Below the pieces are notes generated by a model, which saw only the letters and a list, made by a program, of their open reading frames with translations, made no database searches and was not told the origin of the DNA. Source: Mycolicibacterium xanthum (GTDB lineage: Bacteria > Actinomycetota > Actinomycetes > Mycobacteriales > Mycobacteriaceae). From it: a DNA stretch of 64,000 bases. The stretch covers positions 62,001 to 126,000 of the forward strand of contig NZ_JAIFZS010000015.1 in NCBI RefSeq assembly GCF_019710635.1, read 5' to 3'. Each line of letters begins with the position of its first letter. The stretch's first letter is position 1. The position numbers and the translations under genes are program-made. This document shows positions 50,872 to 62,121 of this stretch, one piece after another.

Positions 50872-51246
50872 ATGCCAACCATCAACCAGCTGGTCCGTAA
50901 GGGTCGCCGCGACAAGATCGCCAAGGTGAAGACCGCGGCCCTCAAGGGCAGCCCGCAGCGCCGTGGCGTGTGCACCCGCGTGTACACCACCACCCCCAAG
51001 AAGCCGAACTCGGCGCTTCGCAAGGTGGCGCGTGTGCGGCTGACCAGCGCGGTCGAGGTCACCGCCTACATCCCGGGCGAGGGCCACAACCTGCAGGAGC
51101 ACTCGATGGTGCTGGTGCGTGGTGGTCGTGTGAAGGACCTGCCCGGTGTGCGTTACAAGATCATCCGCGGGTCTCTGGACACGCAGGGCGTCAAGAACCG
51201 TAAGCAAGCCCGCAGCCGTTACGGCGCGAAGAAGGAGAAGAGCTGA
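50872..51246 (+). CDS. rpsL: 30S ribosomal protein S12
   Basis: The 124-residue S12 ([20 protein letters not shown]) contributes to decoding accuracy. The streptomycin-resistance positions Lys43 ([11 protein letters not shown]) and Lys88 ([12 protein letters not shown]) are wild type. The ATG at 50872 is preceded by CAGGAAG. The stop overlaps rpsG by one base (TGATG). It is the first gene of rpsL-rpsG-fusA-tuf. Confidence 0.97.
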   Translation: MPTINQLVRKGRRDKIAKVKTAALKGSPQRRGVCTRVYTTTPKKPNSALRKVARVRLTSAVEVTAYIPGEGHNLQEHSMVLVRGGRVKDLPGVRYKIIRGSLDTQGVKNRKQARSRYGAKKEKS

Positions 51247-51716
51247 TGCCGCGCAAGGGCCCCGCGCCGAAGCGTCCGTTGGTCAACGATCCGGTCTACG
51301 GATCGCAGCTGGTCACCCAGCTGGTCAACAAAGTCCTGCTGGACGGGAAGAAATCGCTGGCCGAGCGCATTGTCTACGGTGCGCTCGAGCAGGCTCGGGA
51401 CAAGACCGGCACCGATCCGGTGGTCACCCTCAAGCGCGCCCTGGACAACGTCAAGCCCGCTCTGGAGGTCCGTAGCCGCCGCGTCGGCGGCGCCACCTAC
51501 CAGGTGCCGGTCGAGGTCCGTCCGGACCGGTCCACCACGCTGGCGCTGCGCTGGCTGGTGAGCTTCTCCAAGGCTCGCCGGGAGAAGACCATGGTCGAGC
51601 GCCTGGCCAACGAGATCCTCGATGCCAGCAACGGTCTGGGTGCCGCCGTCAAGCGACGTGAGGACACCCACAAGATGGCCGAGGCCAACCGCGCCTTCGC
51701 GCACTACCGCTGGTGA
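51246..51716 (+). CDS. rpsG: 30S ribosomal protein S7
   Basis: S7 organises the 3' domain of 16S rRNA and contacts tRNA in the E site. The 156-residue protein starts [20 protein letters not shown] and has [40 protein letters not shown] and [20 protein letters not shown]. It is coupled to rpsL by the TGATG overlap; AAGGAG lies in the rpsL end. fusA follows after 79 bp. Confidence 0.97.
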   Translation: MPRKGPAPKRPLVNDPVYGSQLVTQLVNKVLLDGKKSLAERIVYGALEQARDKTGTDPVVTLKRALDNVKPALEVRSRRVGGATYQVPVEVRPDRSTTLALRWLVSFSKARREKTMVERLANEILDASNGLGAAVKRREDTHKMAEANRAFAHYRW

Positions 51717-51795
51717 TTCCACCCGTGCGTGTCGGTGCTGATCGCACGGTGCAACTGAACACCTATCGAGCAAGCGAAAGAGTGGGAATCTAGCC

Positions 51796-53898
51796 GTGGC
51801 ACAGGACGTGCTGACCGACCTCACGAAGGTCCGCAACATCGGCATCATGGCGCACATCGATGCCGGCAAGACGACGACGACCGAGCGCATCCTCTACTAC
51901 ACCGGGATCAGCTACAAGATCGGTGAGGTGCACGACGGCGCCGCCACGATGGACTGGATGGAGCAGGAGCAGGAGCGGGGCATCACCATCACCTCGGCCG
52001 CCACCACCTGCTTCTGGAACGACAACCAGATCAACATCATCGACACCCCCGGCCACGTCGACTTCACCGTCGAGGTGGAGCGCTCACTGCGCGTGCTCGA
52101 CGGTGCGGTGGCCGTGTTCGACGGCAAGGAAGGTGTCGAGCCGCAGTCCGAGCAGGTGTGGCGGCAGGCCGACAAGTACGACGTCCCGCGAATCTGCTTC
52201 GTCAACAAGATGGACAAGCTGGGTGCCGACTTCTACTTCTCGGTGCGCACCATGGAGGAGCGCCTCGGCGCCAACGTCATCCCGATCCAGCTGCCGATCG
52301 GCTCCGAGGGCGATTTCGCCGGTGTCGTCGACCTGGTCGAGATGAAGGCCAAGGTGTGGAGCGCCGAGGCCAAGCTCGGTGAGAAGTACGACGTCGTCGA
52401 GATCCCGGCCGACCTGCAGGAGAAGGCCGACGAGTACCGCACCAAGCTGCTCGAGGCGGTCGCCGAGACCGACGAGGCGCTGCTGGAGAAGTACTTCGGC
52501 GGCGAGGAGCTCTCGGTCGAGGAGATCAAGGGTGCGCTGCGCAAGCTGACGATCAGCTCGCAGGCCTACCTGGTGCTGTGCGGCAGCGCGTTCAAGAACA
52601 AGGGCGTGCAGCCCATGCTGGACGCGGTCATCGACTACCTGCCGTCGCCGCTGGACGTCGCGGCCGCCGAGGGCCACGTCCCGGGCAAGGAAGACGAGCT
52701 GATCACCCGCAAGCCGTCGACCGACGAGCCGTTCTCGGCCCTGGCGTTCAAGGTCGCCACGCACCCGTTCTTCGGCAAGCTGACCTACGTCCGGGTGTAC
52801 TCGGGCAAGGTCGATTCCGGTTCGCAGGTCGTCAACGCCACCAAGGGCAAGAAGGAGCGGCTGGGCAAGCTGTTCCAGATGCACTCCAACAAGGAGAACC
52901 CGGTGGAGACCGCGGCGGCCGGCCACATCTACGCCGTGATCGGTCTGAAGGACACCACCACCGGTGACACCCTGAGCGACCCGAACGATCAGATCGTGCT
53001 GGAGTCGATGACGTTCCCGGACCCGGTCATCGAGGTCGCCATCGAGCCCAAGACCAAGAGCGACCAGGAGAAGCTGGGCACCGCGATCCAGAAGCTCGCC
53101 GAAGAGGACCCGACCTTCAAGGTGCACCTGGACCAGGAGACCGGCCAGACCGTCATCGGCGGCATGGGCGAGCTGCACCTGGACATCCTGGTGGACCGGA
53201 TGCGTCGCGAGTTCAAGGTGGAGGCCAACGTCGGCAAGCCGCAGGTGGCCTACCGCGAGACCATCCGCCGCAAGGTGGAGAAGGTCGAGTTCACCCACAA
53301 GAAGCAGACGGGTGGCTCCGGCCAGTTCGCGAAGGTGCTCATCGACCTCGAGCCGTTCACCGGCGAGGACGGTGCGACCTACGAGTTCGAGAACAAGGTC
53401 ACCGGTGGCCGCATCCCGCGCGAGTACATCCCGTCGGTGGACGCCGGCTGCCAGGACGCCATGCAGTACGGCGTGCTGGCCGGCTACCCGCTGGTGAACC
53501 TGAAGGTCACGCTGCTCGACGGCGCGTTCCACGAGGTCGACTCGTCGGAAATGGCGTTCAAGGTGGCCGGCTCTCAGGTGATGAAGAAGGCCGCGCAGGC
53601 CGCGCAGCCGGTCATCCTGGAGCCCATCATGGCCGTCGAGGTCACCACACCCGAGGACTACATGGGTGACGTGATCGGCGACCTGAACTCCCGCCGTGGC
53701 CAGATCCAGGCCATGGAGGAGCGCAGCGGTGCGCGCGTCGTCAAGGCGCAGGTGCCGCTGTCGGAGATGTTCGGCTACGTCGGCGACCTCCGGTCGAAGA
53801 CCCAGGGCCGGGCCAACTACTCCATGGTGTTCGACTCGTACGCCGAGGTTCCGGCGAACGTGGCGAAGGAGATCATCGCGAAGGCGACGGGTCAGTAA
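51796..53898 (+). CDS. fusA: elongation factor G
   Basis: EF-G drives ribosomal translocation with GTP. The 700-residue protein starts at GTG 51796. G1 is [20 protein letters not shown]2 is in [14 protein letters not shown]3 is [16 protein letters not shown] and G4 is [11 protein letters not shown]. Domains II-V follow, ending in [20 protein letters not shown]. It is the single full-length EF-G in the window. Confidence 0.97.
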   Translation: MAQDVLTDLTKVRNIGIMAHIDAGKTTTTERILYYTGISYKIGEVHDGAATMDWMEQEQERGITITSAATTCFWNDNQINIIDTPGHVDFTVEVERSLRVLDGAVAVFDGKEGVEPQSEQVWRQADKYDVPRICFVNKMDKLGADFYFSVRTMEERLGANVIPIQLPIGSEGDFAGVVDLVEMKAKVWSAEAKLGEKYDVVEIPADLQEKADEYRTKLLEAVAETDEALLEKYFGGEELSVEEIKGALRKLTISSQAYLVLCGSAFKNKGVQPMLDAVIDYLPSPLDVAAAEGHVPGKEDELITRKPSTDEPFSALAFKVATHPFFGKLTYVRVYSGKVDSGSQVVNATKGKKERLGKLFQMHSNKENPVETAAAGHIYAVIGLKDTTTGDTLSDPNDQIVLESMTFPDPVIEVAIEPKTKSDQEKLGTAIQKLAEEDPTFKVHLDQETGQTVIGGMGELHLDILVDRMRREFKVEANVGKPQVAYRETIRRKVEKVEFTHKKQTGGSGQFAKVLIDLEPFTGEDGATYEFENKVTGGRIPREYIPSVDAGCQDAMQYGVLAGYPLVNLKVTLLDGAFHEVDSSEMAFKVAGSQVMKKAAQAAQPVILEPIMAVEVTTPEDYMGDVIGDLNSRRGQIQAMEERSGARVVKAQVPLSEMFGYVGDLRSKTQGRANYSMVFDSYAEVPANVAKEIIAKATGQ

Positions 53899-53984
53899 CC
53901 CGGTTGTCTTCCGGCGAACAACAACTGCAAAGATCAACCCTGCTTTAACAAGAAAGCACCAACACAGTCCAGGAGGACACAGAA

Positions 53985-55175
53985 GTGGCGAAGGCGAAGT
54001 TCGAGCGGACGAAGCCGCACGTCAACATCGGGACCATTGGTCACGTTGACCACGGCAAGACCACGCTGACTGCAGCAATCACCAAGGTTCTGCACGACAA
54101 GTACCCCGAGTTGAACGAGTCGCGCGCATTCGACCAGATCGACAATGCGCCCGAGGAGCGTCAGCGCGGTATCACGATCAACATCTCCCACGTGGAGTAC
54201 CAGACCGAGAAGCGGCACTACGCCCACGTGGACGCCCCCGGTCACGCTGACTACATCAAGAACATGATCACCGGTGCCGCCCAGATGGACGGCGCGATCC
54301 TGGTGGTCGCGGCCACCGACGGCCCGATGCCGCAGACCCGCGAGCACGTGCTGCTGGCCCGCCAGGTCGGCGTGCCCTACATCCTGGTCGCCCTGAACAA
54401 GGCCGACGCGGTGGATGACGAGGAGCTCATCGAGCTCGTCGAGATGGAGGTCCGCGAGCTGCTGGCCGCCCAGGACTTCGACGAGGAGGCCCCCGTGGTC
54501 CGCGTCTCGGCGCTCAAGGCGCTCGAGGGCGACGAGAAGTGGGTCAAGTCGGTCGAGGAGCTCATGGAGGCCGTCGACGAGTCGATCCCGGATCCGGTCC
54601 GTGAGACCGACAAGCCGTTCCTGATGCCCGTCGAGGACGTCTTCACCATCACCGGCCGCGGCACCGTGGTCACCGGTCGTGTGGAGCGCGGCGTGGTCAA
54701 CGTGAACGAGGAGGTCGAGATCGTCGGCATCCGTCCGGACACCACCAAGACCACCGTCACCGGTGTCGAGATGTTCCGCAAGCTGCTCGACCAGGGCCAG
54801 GCCGGCGACAACGTCGGTCTGCTGCTGCGCGGCATCAAGCGCGAGGACGTGGAGCGCGGCCAGGTCGTGATCAAGCCGGGCACCACCACCCCGCACACCG
54901 AGTTCGAGGGCCAGGTCTACATCCTGTCCAAGGACGAGGGCGGCCGTCACACGCCGTTCTTCAACAACTACCGTCCGCAGTTCTACTTCCGCACCACCGA
55001 CGTGACCGGTGTGGTGACGCTGCCGGAGGGCACCGAGATGGTGATGCCGGGTGACAACACCGACATCTCCGTCAAGCTGATCCAGCCCGTCGCCATGGAC
55101 GAGGGTCTGCGCTTCGCGATCCGCGAGGGCGGCCGTACCGTCGGCGCCGGCCGGGTCACCAAGATCATCAAGTGA
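53985..55175 (+). CDS. tuf: elongation factor Tu
   Basis: EF-Tu carries aminoacyl-tRNA to the ribosome. The 396-residue protein starts at GTG 53985 after AGGAGGAC. GTP motifs are [54 protein letters not shown] and [11 protein letters not shown]. The kirromycin/pulvomycin region is of the normal type. A strong terminator follows 20 bp after the stop. Confidence 0.98.
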   Translation: MAKAKFERTKPHVNIGTIGHVDHGKTTLTAAITKVLHDKYPELNESRAFDQIDNAPEERQRGITINISHVEYQTEKRHYAHVDAPGHADYIKNMITGAAQMDGAILVVAATDGPMPQTREHVLLARQVGVPYILVALNKADAVDDEELIELVEMEVRELLAAQDFDEEAPVVRVSALKALEGDEKWVKSVEELMEAVDESIPDPVRETDKPFLMPVEDVFTITGRGTVVTGRVERGVVNVNEEVEIVGIRPDTTKTTVTGVEMFRKLLDQGQAGDNVGLLLRGIKREDVERGQVVIKPGTTTPHTEFEGQVYILSKDEGGRHTPFFNNYRPQFYFRTTDVTGVVTLPEGTEMVMPGDNTDISVKLIQPVAMDEGLRFAIREGGRTVGAGRVTKIIK

Positions 55176-55194
55176 TCTAGGTTCAGCCAACGGG

Positions 55195-55233
55195 AGTGGC
55201 GCTCACCCGAAAGGGTGGGCGCCACTTTCTTTG
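55195..55233 (+). terminator. terminator of the rpsL-rpsG-fusA-tuf operon
   Basis: AGTGGCGCTCACCC pairs with GGGTGGGCGCCACT around GAAA and is followed by TTCTTTG. Confidence 0.92.
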
Positions 55234-55236
55234 TTT

Positions 55237-55299
55237 CGCGAGCGGGCGTGTCTGCACACCGCCACGCCGCGCGGGCTGGCATTTCCCGCGCGCTCGCGG
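55237..55299. repeat. dispersed inverted-repeat element, copy C
   Basis: CGCGAGCGGGCG (55237) and CGCGCGCTCGCGG (end 55299) bound the element, with GTGTCTGCAC in the left arm, so it is in the opposite orientation to copies A, B and D. It begins four bases after the tuf terminator. Confidence 0.75.
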
Positions 55300-55403
55300 C
55301 CCTCGAGCGCGCTGTAACGGCACCCGGCGACCCGTCGATGTACCAGTCAACGGCCGTCGAGGGGTCGGCCGGAGTCCTGTCACGAGGGTTGGGTTTGTTA
55401 CCG

Positions 55404-56276
55404 ATGCTGAAAATGGCGAAATTCGCGGCGCTGACGTGTGCCGCCATCACCGGCGCGGCGGCGGTCGCCGGTGCGACGGCCGGGGTCGCCTCCGCGCAGC
55501 CGGCATGCCCGGACGTGCACTGGATCGGCGCGGCGGGCTCCGGGGAACGGACCGGAGACCTGAGCGCCGATGCCGGCATGGGCCGCGTCGTCTACAAGTC
55601 CTACAACGAGTTCGCGCAGCGGGTCGCCCAGGACGGCCGCACCGTCACCGCTGAGGCGGTCGAGTACCCGGCCACGGCGGTGCCCGAGGACGGCGGCATC
55701 CTGGACTGGGCCAACTTCATGGGCAGCGTGGACACCGGCACCGCGGCACTGGGCCGGCAGTACGCGGCGTTCGTGGCGCAGTGCCCGACCAGCCAGGTGG
55801 TGCTGGCCGGCTACTCGCAAGGCGCCATGGTCGTGCATCGCAACCTGCACGCGCTCGACGCCAGCCCGAACCTCGTCGCAGCGCTGCTGGTCGCCGACGG
55901 CGACCGGCTGCCGCAGGACCCGACCATCAACCTGGGATCGGTCAGCTCGGTGCCCGGCGCGGGCAAGGGCGTCGCCCAGGACTGGCCGATCCTCGCGCAC
56001 GCCCCGGCGCCGCTTCCGGTGTCGATGGGCAGCCGGACGATCAGCGTGTGCAATCTCGGTGACGCGGTCTGCGATTACGACCCCGACGCCGAGGACGACC
56101 AGAACCCGGCGGCCGTGGCGGTGCACACCAGCTACGCGCGGACCGTGAGCGACCCCTGGACCGCCCCGCTGTACCGGCTGGTGGCGTCGCAGGCCCCGGT
56201 CGCCGAACTGCCGGCCCCGCTCGCCGAGCCGCCGGCCCCGCTCGCAGATCGGGTGGTGGTCAGCGCCGGCTCCTGA
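55404..56276 (+). CDS. cutinase family protein, secreted
   Basis: From ATG 55404 the 290-residue product has a signal peptide (MLKMAKFAALTCAAITGAAA, cleavage at ASA-QP). The cutinase-like domain has CPDVHWIGAAGSGERTGD, the nucleophile in VLAGYSQGAMVVHRN, a late Cys pair and catalytic Asp around VCNLGDAVCDYDPD, and His in AVHTSYARTV. Mycobacterial cutinase-like proteins are cell-wall esterases or phospholipases. The C-terminal tail is Pro/Ala-rich (PAPLAEPPAPLA). The frame from 55215 runs through repeat copy C and is rejected. Confidence 0.88.
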   Translation: MLKMAKFAALTCAAITGAAAVAGATAGVASAQPACPDVHWIGAAGSGERTGDLSADAGMGRVVYKSYNEFAQRVAQDGRTVTAEAVEYPATAVPEDGGILDWANFMGSVDTGTAALGRQYAAFVAQCPTSQVVLAGYSQGAMVVHRNLHALDASPNLVAALLVADGDRLPQDPTINLGSVSSVPGAGKGVAQDWPILAHAPAPLPVSMGSRTISVCNLGDAVCDYDPDAEDDQNPAAVAVHTSYARTVSDPWTAPLYRLVASQAPVAELPAPLAEPPAPLADRVVVSAGS

Positions 56277-56328
56277 GCCGGTCTCCGAACCGTGGGCGGC
56301 GACGGCCGGGTGCGGCGATAATCTGCTC

Positions 56329-57153
56329 ATGTCGACGTTGTGGCGGTACGTGCGTATCCAGCTGTTCGTGCTGTTGTGCGGCATCGTCGGGCCGATCTTT
56401 CTGGTTGCGTACTTCGTGCTCGGTGCCGATCCGCTGCTGAAATGGATGTTCTGGACAGGGCTGCTGATCACCGCGCTCGACGTGCTGATCGCGCTCGCCA
56501 TCACCGCCGCCGGGTCCAACAGAGCGGCCAAGAAACAGCAGCTCGAGGCCACCGGCGTGCTGGCGCTGGCGCAGGTCACCGGCATCGCCGAAACCAACAC
56601 CAGGATCAACGACCAACCGCTGGTCAAGCTGGACCTGCAGGTGTCCGGTCCCGGTATCACCCCGTTCGCGACCCAGGACCAGGTGATCGGCTCGCTGACC
56701 CGGCTGCCGATGCTCACCAGCCGCCGGCTGGTCGCGCTGGTGGACCCGGTGACCAACGACTATCAGATCGACTGGGAGCGAAGCGCTCTGGTCAGCGGTG
56801 CGATGCCGGCGACGTTCAGCATCGCCGAGGACAACCGGACCTACGATCTGACCGGCCAGACCGAGCCGCTGATGGAGATCCTGCAGATCCTCAAGGCCAA
56901 CAACATCGGCGTCGACAGCATGATCGACTTGCGCTCCAACCCCGTTGCCCGCCAACAGGTGCAGACCGTCGTGCGGCGTGCCGCAGCGCGGCAGACGCCA
57001 CCGCCCCCGGTCCCGGCGGCAGCGTCGCACGTCCCCGATCCCGAACCGACCACGGCCCAGCGCCTGCAGGAACTCGAGACGCTGCGGGCCACCGGGTCGA
57101 TCACCGAGGAGGAGTACAGGACCAAGCGCGAACAGATCATCGCCGACCTCTGA
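56329..57153 (+). CDS. membrane protein with C-terminal SHOCT domain
   Basis: The 274-residue protein has two membrane segments near the N-terminus (IQLFVLLCGIVGPIFLVAYF at about 10-30 and FWTGLLITALDVLIALAITA at about 41-60). A soluble middle domain follows, then a Pro-rich linker and a C-terminal SHOCT motif (LQELETLRATGSITEEEYRT). SHOCT domains are short oligomerisation modules. Function unknown. It lies between the cutinase and GH65 genes in the same direction. Confidence 0.85.
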   Translation: MSTLWRYVRIQLFVLLCGIVGPIFLVAYFVLGADPLLKWMFWTGLLITALDVLIALAITAAGSNRAAKKQQLEATGVLALAQVTGIAETNTRINDQPLVKLDLQVSGPGITPFATQDQVIGSLTRLPMLTSRRLVALVDPVTNDYQIDWERSALVSGAMPATFSIAEDNRTYDLTGQTEPLMEILQILKANNIGVDSMIDLRSNPVARQQVQTVVRRAAARQTPPPPVPAAASHVPDPEPTTAQRLQELETLRATGSITEEEYRTKREQIIADL

Positions 57154-57263
57154 ACGGGTCGCGGCCGAGGGCGGCGCCAGCTACCTTCGATACGTTCGCG
57201 GTCGGCCGTGCGCCAGCGGCGTACGCGCAGTCCGGCGAAGCGGCCCCACACGGGGAGGACGGG

Positions 57264-57320
57264 ATGAAGGCGATCGGCACGTGTGCCACCGATGGCGGGT
57301 TGCGCACCGATGAGGCGTGA
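57264..57320 (+). CDS. possible 18-codon leader peptide overlapping the GH65 start
   Basis: GGGGAGGA at 57252-57259 precedes ATG 57264. It opens MKAIGTCATDGGLRTDEA and stops at 57318-57320, so it overlaps the GH65 ATG at 57310. The GH65 ATG itself has no good ribosome binding site, so the leader could couple translation to it. Chance is also possible. Confidence 0.3.
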   Translation: MKAIGTCATDGGLRTDEA

Positions 57321-59667
57321 CATACCGGGGTTCGAGGTCGCCCCATGGGAATTGCGCTGGCACCTGGCCCGTCCGGGCGCACTCGGCCTCACCGAATCGA
57401 CCTTTGCGTTGTCCAACGGTCACATCGGCATGCGCGGAACCCTCGACGAGGGCGAACCGGTGATCCAGCCGGGCACCTACCTCAACGGGTTCTACGAGCT
57501 ACGCGGGCTGCCTTACGCGGAAGGCGGCTACGGCTACCCGGAGTCCGGTCAGACCGTCGTCAACGTGACCGACGGCAAGATCATCCGGCTGCTGGTCGAG
57601 GACGCGCCCATCGATCTGCGCTACGGGCACTGGCTGGAGCACGAGCGGACCCTCGATTTCCGCTCCGGAACGCTGCGCCGGCACTCGGTGTGGAAGTCGG
57701 CGACCGGGCGCGTGGTCAAGATCGCCTCCGAGCGGCTGGTGTCGTTCACCAAGCGGGCCAACGCCGCCATCAAGTACGAGGTTGAGCCGATCGATCAGGA
57801 CATGCGCCTGGTCGTGCAGTCGGAGCTGCTCGCCAACGCGTCGGTGCCGGCACCCGGCGACGACCCACGGCTGGCCGCTGCACTGGATGCGCCGCTGGTC
57901 GCCGAACATGCCGAGTGCCGGGATCTCCGGGCGGTGCTGAGCCACAGCACGCGACGGTCCGGGCTGCGCATGGTGGCGGGGATGGACCACGAGGTCAGCT
58001 ACCCCGGGACGGCCAAGATCTCCCATCAGGCCGACGGAGACCTGGCCCGGCTCACCGTGGCCGCACCCGTGCCGGCCGGCCAGAAGCTGACCGTCGTCAA
58101 GTACCTCGGATACGGCTGGTCCCGGGTGCGCTCGATGCCGTCGTTGCAGGCGCAGGTCGACGCCGCGCTGTCGATGGCGGTCGAGGCCGGCTGGGACGAA
58201 CTGCTGCGGTCGCAGCGGGAGTTCCTGGACGCCTTCTGGCTGGACGCCGACATCGAGATCGACGGGGATCCCGAACTGCAGCAGGCCATCCGGTTCGCCA
58301 TCTTCCACGTGCTGCAGGCCGGGGCGCGCGGGGAGGCCCGGCCGATTCCCGGCAAGGGGCTGACCGGTCCCGGTTATGACGGCCACACCTTCTGGGACAC
58401 CGAGACATTCGTGCTGCCGATGCTGACGTACACGGTGCCGGAGGCCGCACGCGAGGTGTTGCGCTGGCGTCACGCGACGCTGGACAAGGCCCGCGCGCAT
58501 GCCGCCGAACTCGGTCAGGCCGGTGCGATGTTCCCGTGGCGGTCGATCAACGGGGACGAGTGCTCCGGTTACTGGCCGGCCGGAACGGCGGCGGTGCACA
58601 TCACCGCCGACATCGCCAATGCCACCTCCCGCTACCTCGCGGCGACCGCGGACTCCCAGTTCGAAACCGAGTGCGGCGTCGAGCTACTGGTGGAGGGGGC
58701 CCGGCTGTATGCGAGCCTCGGGCACCACGACGACGGGGTGTTCCGCATCGACGGGGTGACCGGACCGGACGAATACAGCGCGATCGCCAACAACAACCTG
58801 TTCACCAACCTCGCGGCCAGACAGAACCTGCACGACGCTGTCTCGGCGTGCCGACGCCGTCCGGACGTGGCCGCGCTTCTCGACGTCACCGACACCGAAC
58901 TCGCGAACTGGCAGCGGTGCGCCGAGAACATGTGCATCCCGTATGACCGTCAGCGGCGGGTGCACTCGCAGTCGGAGGTGTTCACCCATCTGGCGCCGTG
59001 GGACTTCGACGAGTCGGTGGGCCGTTACCCGCTGCTGCTCAATTACCCGTACTACGACCTCTACCGCAAGCAGGTCGTCAAGCAGGCCGATCTGGTGTTG
59101 GCGATGTACCTGTGGGGCGATCAGTTCACCCCCGCGGAGAAGTTGCGCAACTTCGACTACTACGAACCCCTGACGGTGCGCGACTCATCGCTGTCGGCGT
59201 GCTGTCAGGCGGTGATCGCCGCCGAGGTCGGCTACGTCGACCTGGCCTACGACTACCTGGTGGAGACCGCATTCACCGATCTGCACGACCTGCACCACAA
59301 CGTCTCCAGCGGGCTGCACATCGCCGCGCTGGCGGGCGCCTGGATGGACTGCGTGGGCGGCTTCGGCGGGATGCGGGACCACGGGGGGCGGATCACGTTC
59401 GCACCGCGGATACCCACCGCGCTGTCCTACCTGTCCTTCCGAATGGTTTTGCGCGACAGCAGGATCGTCGTCGCCATCGACAGGGAGAACGCCACCTACC
59501 GGCTGCTGCACGGCAGCACCATCGAACTCGCCCACCACGGCAGGCCGTTCCTGCTGGAACCGGACACGCCGGTCACGCTGCCGATACCGGAGCTGGCCTA
59601 CCGCACCCCGCCGGCCCAGCCGAGGGGGTGTGAACCGTACCGGAGGCCGCTGTTCGACGACCGCTAG
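57310..59667 (+). CDS. glycoside hydrolase family 65 protein (disaccharide phosphorylase type)
   Basis: The 785-residue protein fits the GH65 family of inverting maltose/trehalose/kojibiose phosphorylases. The N-terminal beta-sandwich starts FEVAPWELRWHLARPGALGL and includes TFALSNGHIGMRGTLDEG. The catalytic (alpha/alpha)6 barrel has GHTFWDTETFVLPMLTYT, the general acid Glu488 in GVTGPDEYSAIANNNLFTN, and the phosphate-binding HHNVSSGLHIAALAGAWMD. A close relative in M. tuberculosis is Rv3401, next to a phosphoglucomutase gene (Rv3400), which is absent here. The natural disaccharide is not predictable. Confidence 0.92.
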   Translation: MRRDIPGFEVAPWELRWHLARPGALGLTESTFALSNGHIGMRGTLDEGEPVIQPGTYLNGFYELRGLPYAEGGYGYPESGQTVVNVTDGKIIRLLVEDAPIDLRYGHWLEHERTLDFRSGTLRRHSVWKSATGRVVKIASERLVSFTKRANAAIKYEVEPIDQDMRLVVQSELLANASVPAPGDDPRLAAALDAPLVAEHAECRDLRAVLSHSTRRSGLRMVAGMDHEVSYPGTAKISHQADGDLARLTVAAPVPAGQKLTVVKYLGYGWSRVRSMPSLQAQVDAALSMAVEAGWDELLRSQREFLDAFWLDADIEIDGDPELQQAIRFAIFHVLQAGARGEARPIPGKGLTGPGYDGHTFWDTETFVLPMLTYTVPEAAREVLRWRHATLDKARAHAAELGQAGAMFPWRSINGDECSGYWPAGTAAVHITADIANATSRYLAATADSQFETECGVELLVEGARLYASLGHHDDGVFRIDGVTGPDEYSAIANNNLFTNLAARQNLHDAVSACRRRPDVAALLDVTDTELANWQRCAENMCIPYDRQRRVHSQSEVFTHLAPWDFDESVGRYPLLLNYPYYDLYRKQVVKQADLVLAMYLWGDQFTPAEKLRNFDYYEPLTVRDSSLSACCQAVIAAEVGYVDLAYDYLVETAFTDLHDLHHNVSSGLHIAALAGAWMDCVGGFGGMRDHGGRITFAPRIPTALSYLSFRMVLRDSRIVVAIDRENATYRLLHGSTIELAHHGRPFLLEPDTPVTLPIPELAYRTPPAQPRGCEPYRRPLFDDR

Positions 59668-59746
59668 CACCCCGCCCAACGTGCGGTGCCGCAGGAGTGT
59701 CGACGGTCCCGCTCGCCGAAGCCGATATCGTGCGCCCGTCGGGAGG

Positions 59747-59786
59747 GTGCCTTCACGCCGGTGCCTGATTGTGAAGGCACCTTCAC
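59747..59786. repeat. palindromic repeat of the GTGAAG-N4-CTTCAC type
   Basis: GGTGCCTTCAC (59747-59757) and GTGAAGGCACC (59771-59781) form a perfect 11-base inverted repeat, and GTGAAGgcacCTTCAC (59771-59786) is the same palindrome as at 39614 and 39644. Confidence 0.85.
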
Positions 59787-59820
59787 TCAGGTATCGCCAG
59801 GGAGCCCGAAGCCGGCCGTT

Positions 59821-59836
59821 CTGGAACACGTTCCAG
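59821..59836. promoter_or_regulatory. KstR-type operator before the mycofactocin-type SDR gene
   Basis: CTGGAACACGTTCCAG is a perfect palindrome (7-base arms, 2-base centre) and fits the known KstR consensus TnnAACnnGTTnnA at 59822-59835. It lies 117 bp before the SDR start. KstR represses steroid and cholesterol catabolic genes. Confidence 0.6.
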
Positions 59837-59853
59837 TTCTGCTGTTAGCCTGA

Positions 59854-60804
<951 letters not shown>

Positions 60805-60870
60805 CCAGCTCGGCAGCACCGGCACCGGGTCGGGCATCATCGTTCCCGATCGTTCGGCGGCCGGGGTCTT

Positions 60871-62121
60871 CTAGTGTGAACCCGATTGCGCCAGAACGTC
60901 GGCTAACCGGTCAACGGCCCAGTCGATCTCCGCCGCGGTGATCACCAGCGGTGGGGCGAACCGCAGCGTCGATCCGTGGGTGTCCTTGACCAGCACGCCG
61001 CGTTCGGCCAGCCGAAGGCTGATCTGTTTGCCGGTGCCCTGCGACGGATCGATGTCAACGCCCGCCCACAGCCCCCGCCCGCGAACCGCCGTCACGCCGT
61101 GGCCGATCAGGGCCCGCAGACGGTCGTGCAGCCGCGCGCCCAGTTCGGCTGAACGGCACTGGAATTCGTCTCGTCGCAGGATGTCGACCACCGTGTGGCC
61201 GATCGCCGCGGCCAATGGGTTGCCGCCGAACGTCGAGCCGTGTTCGCCGGGTTTGAGCACGCCGAGAACGCCGCGGTCGGCAACCACCGCCGACAGCGGG
61301 ACCACGCCGCCGCCCAGCGCCTTGCCCAGCAGGTAGACGTCGGGCACCACGTTCCAGTGGTCGCACGCAAAGGTGCGCCCGGTGCGTGCCAGCCCGGACT
61401 GGATCTCGTCGGCGATCATCAGCACGTTGCGGGCGGTGCACAGCTCGCGTACCCGGGGCAGATAGCCGTCCGGCGGCACGATGATGCCGGCCTCACCCTG
61501 GATCGGCTCGATCAGCACCGCGACGGTGTGGTCGTCGATGGCGGCGGCCATCGCGTCGGCGTTCGGATCGTCGGGGCCGAACGGCACCGAGCGGAAACCC
61601 GGCGTGTACGGACCGAACCCGCGCCTGGCCGATTCGTCGTCGGAGAAGCTGATGATCGTGGTGGTGCGGCCGTGGAAATTGTTGCGCGCCACGACGATGT
61701 TGCCCTGGTTGGCGGGCACGCCCTTCACCTCGGCGCCCCATTTGCGGGCCACCTTGATCGCGCTCTCCACGGCCTCGGCGCCGCTGTTCATCGGCAACAC
61801 CATGTCCTTGCCGCACAACTCGGCGAGTGCCGCGCAGAACGGAGCCAGCTGGTCTGAGTGGAACGCGCGACTGACCAGCGTCAGCCTGTCGAGCTGCGCG
61901 TGTGCCGTCGCGATCACCTCGGGATTGTGGTGGCCGAAGTTGACCGCCGAATATGCGGCCAGGCAGTCGAGGTAGCGTCGCCCCTCCACGTCGGTGATCC
62001 ACGCGCCCTCGGCGCTGACGGCCACGATGGGCAGCGGCGCGTAGTTGTGCGCGACGTGGCGGGCGTCGAGATCGATCGTGACGGTGCTGGCATGGTCCGT
62101 CATGGTTTCCAGGATGGTCAT
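60871..62121 (-). CDS. rocD: ornithine--oxo-acid transaminase
   Basis: RocD converts ornithine and 2-oxoglutarate to glutamate semialdehyde and glutamate, using PLP. The 416-residue protein is intact. It has YLDCLAAYSAVNFGHHNPEV, VLPMNSGAEAVESAIKVARK, NNFHGRTTTIISFSDDESAR, VLIEPIQGEAGIIVPPDGYL, LMIADEIQSGLARTGRTFAC and the PLP Lys267 in YLLGKALGGGVVPLSAV. In M. tuberculosis the homologue is split (rocD1/rocD2, Rv2321c-Rv2322c). The ATG at 62121 overlaps the ddaH stop by four bases (ATGA). Confidence 0.95.
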   Translation of the reverse strand: MTILETMTDHASTVTIDLDARHVAHNYAPLPIVAVSAEGAWITDVEGRRYLDCLAAYSAVNFGHHNPEVIATAHAQLDRLTLVSRAFHSDQLAPFCAALAELCGKDMVLPMNSGAEAVESAIKVARKWGAEVKGVPANQGNIVVARNNFHGRTTTIISFSDDESARRGFGPYTPGFRSVPFGPDDPNADAMAAAIDDHTVAVLIEPIQGEAGIIVPPDGYLPRVRELCTARNVLMIADEIQSGLARTGRTFACDHWNVVPDVYLLGKALGGGVVPLSAVVADRGVLGVLKPGEHGSTFGGNPLAAAIGHTVVDILRRDEFQCRSAELGARLHDRLRALIGHGVTAVRGRGLWAGVDIDPSQGTGKQISLRLAERGVLVKDTHGSTLRFAPPLVITAAEIDWAVDRLADVLAQSGSH

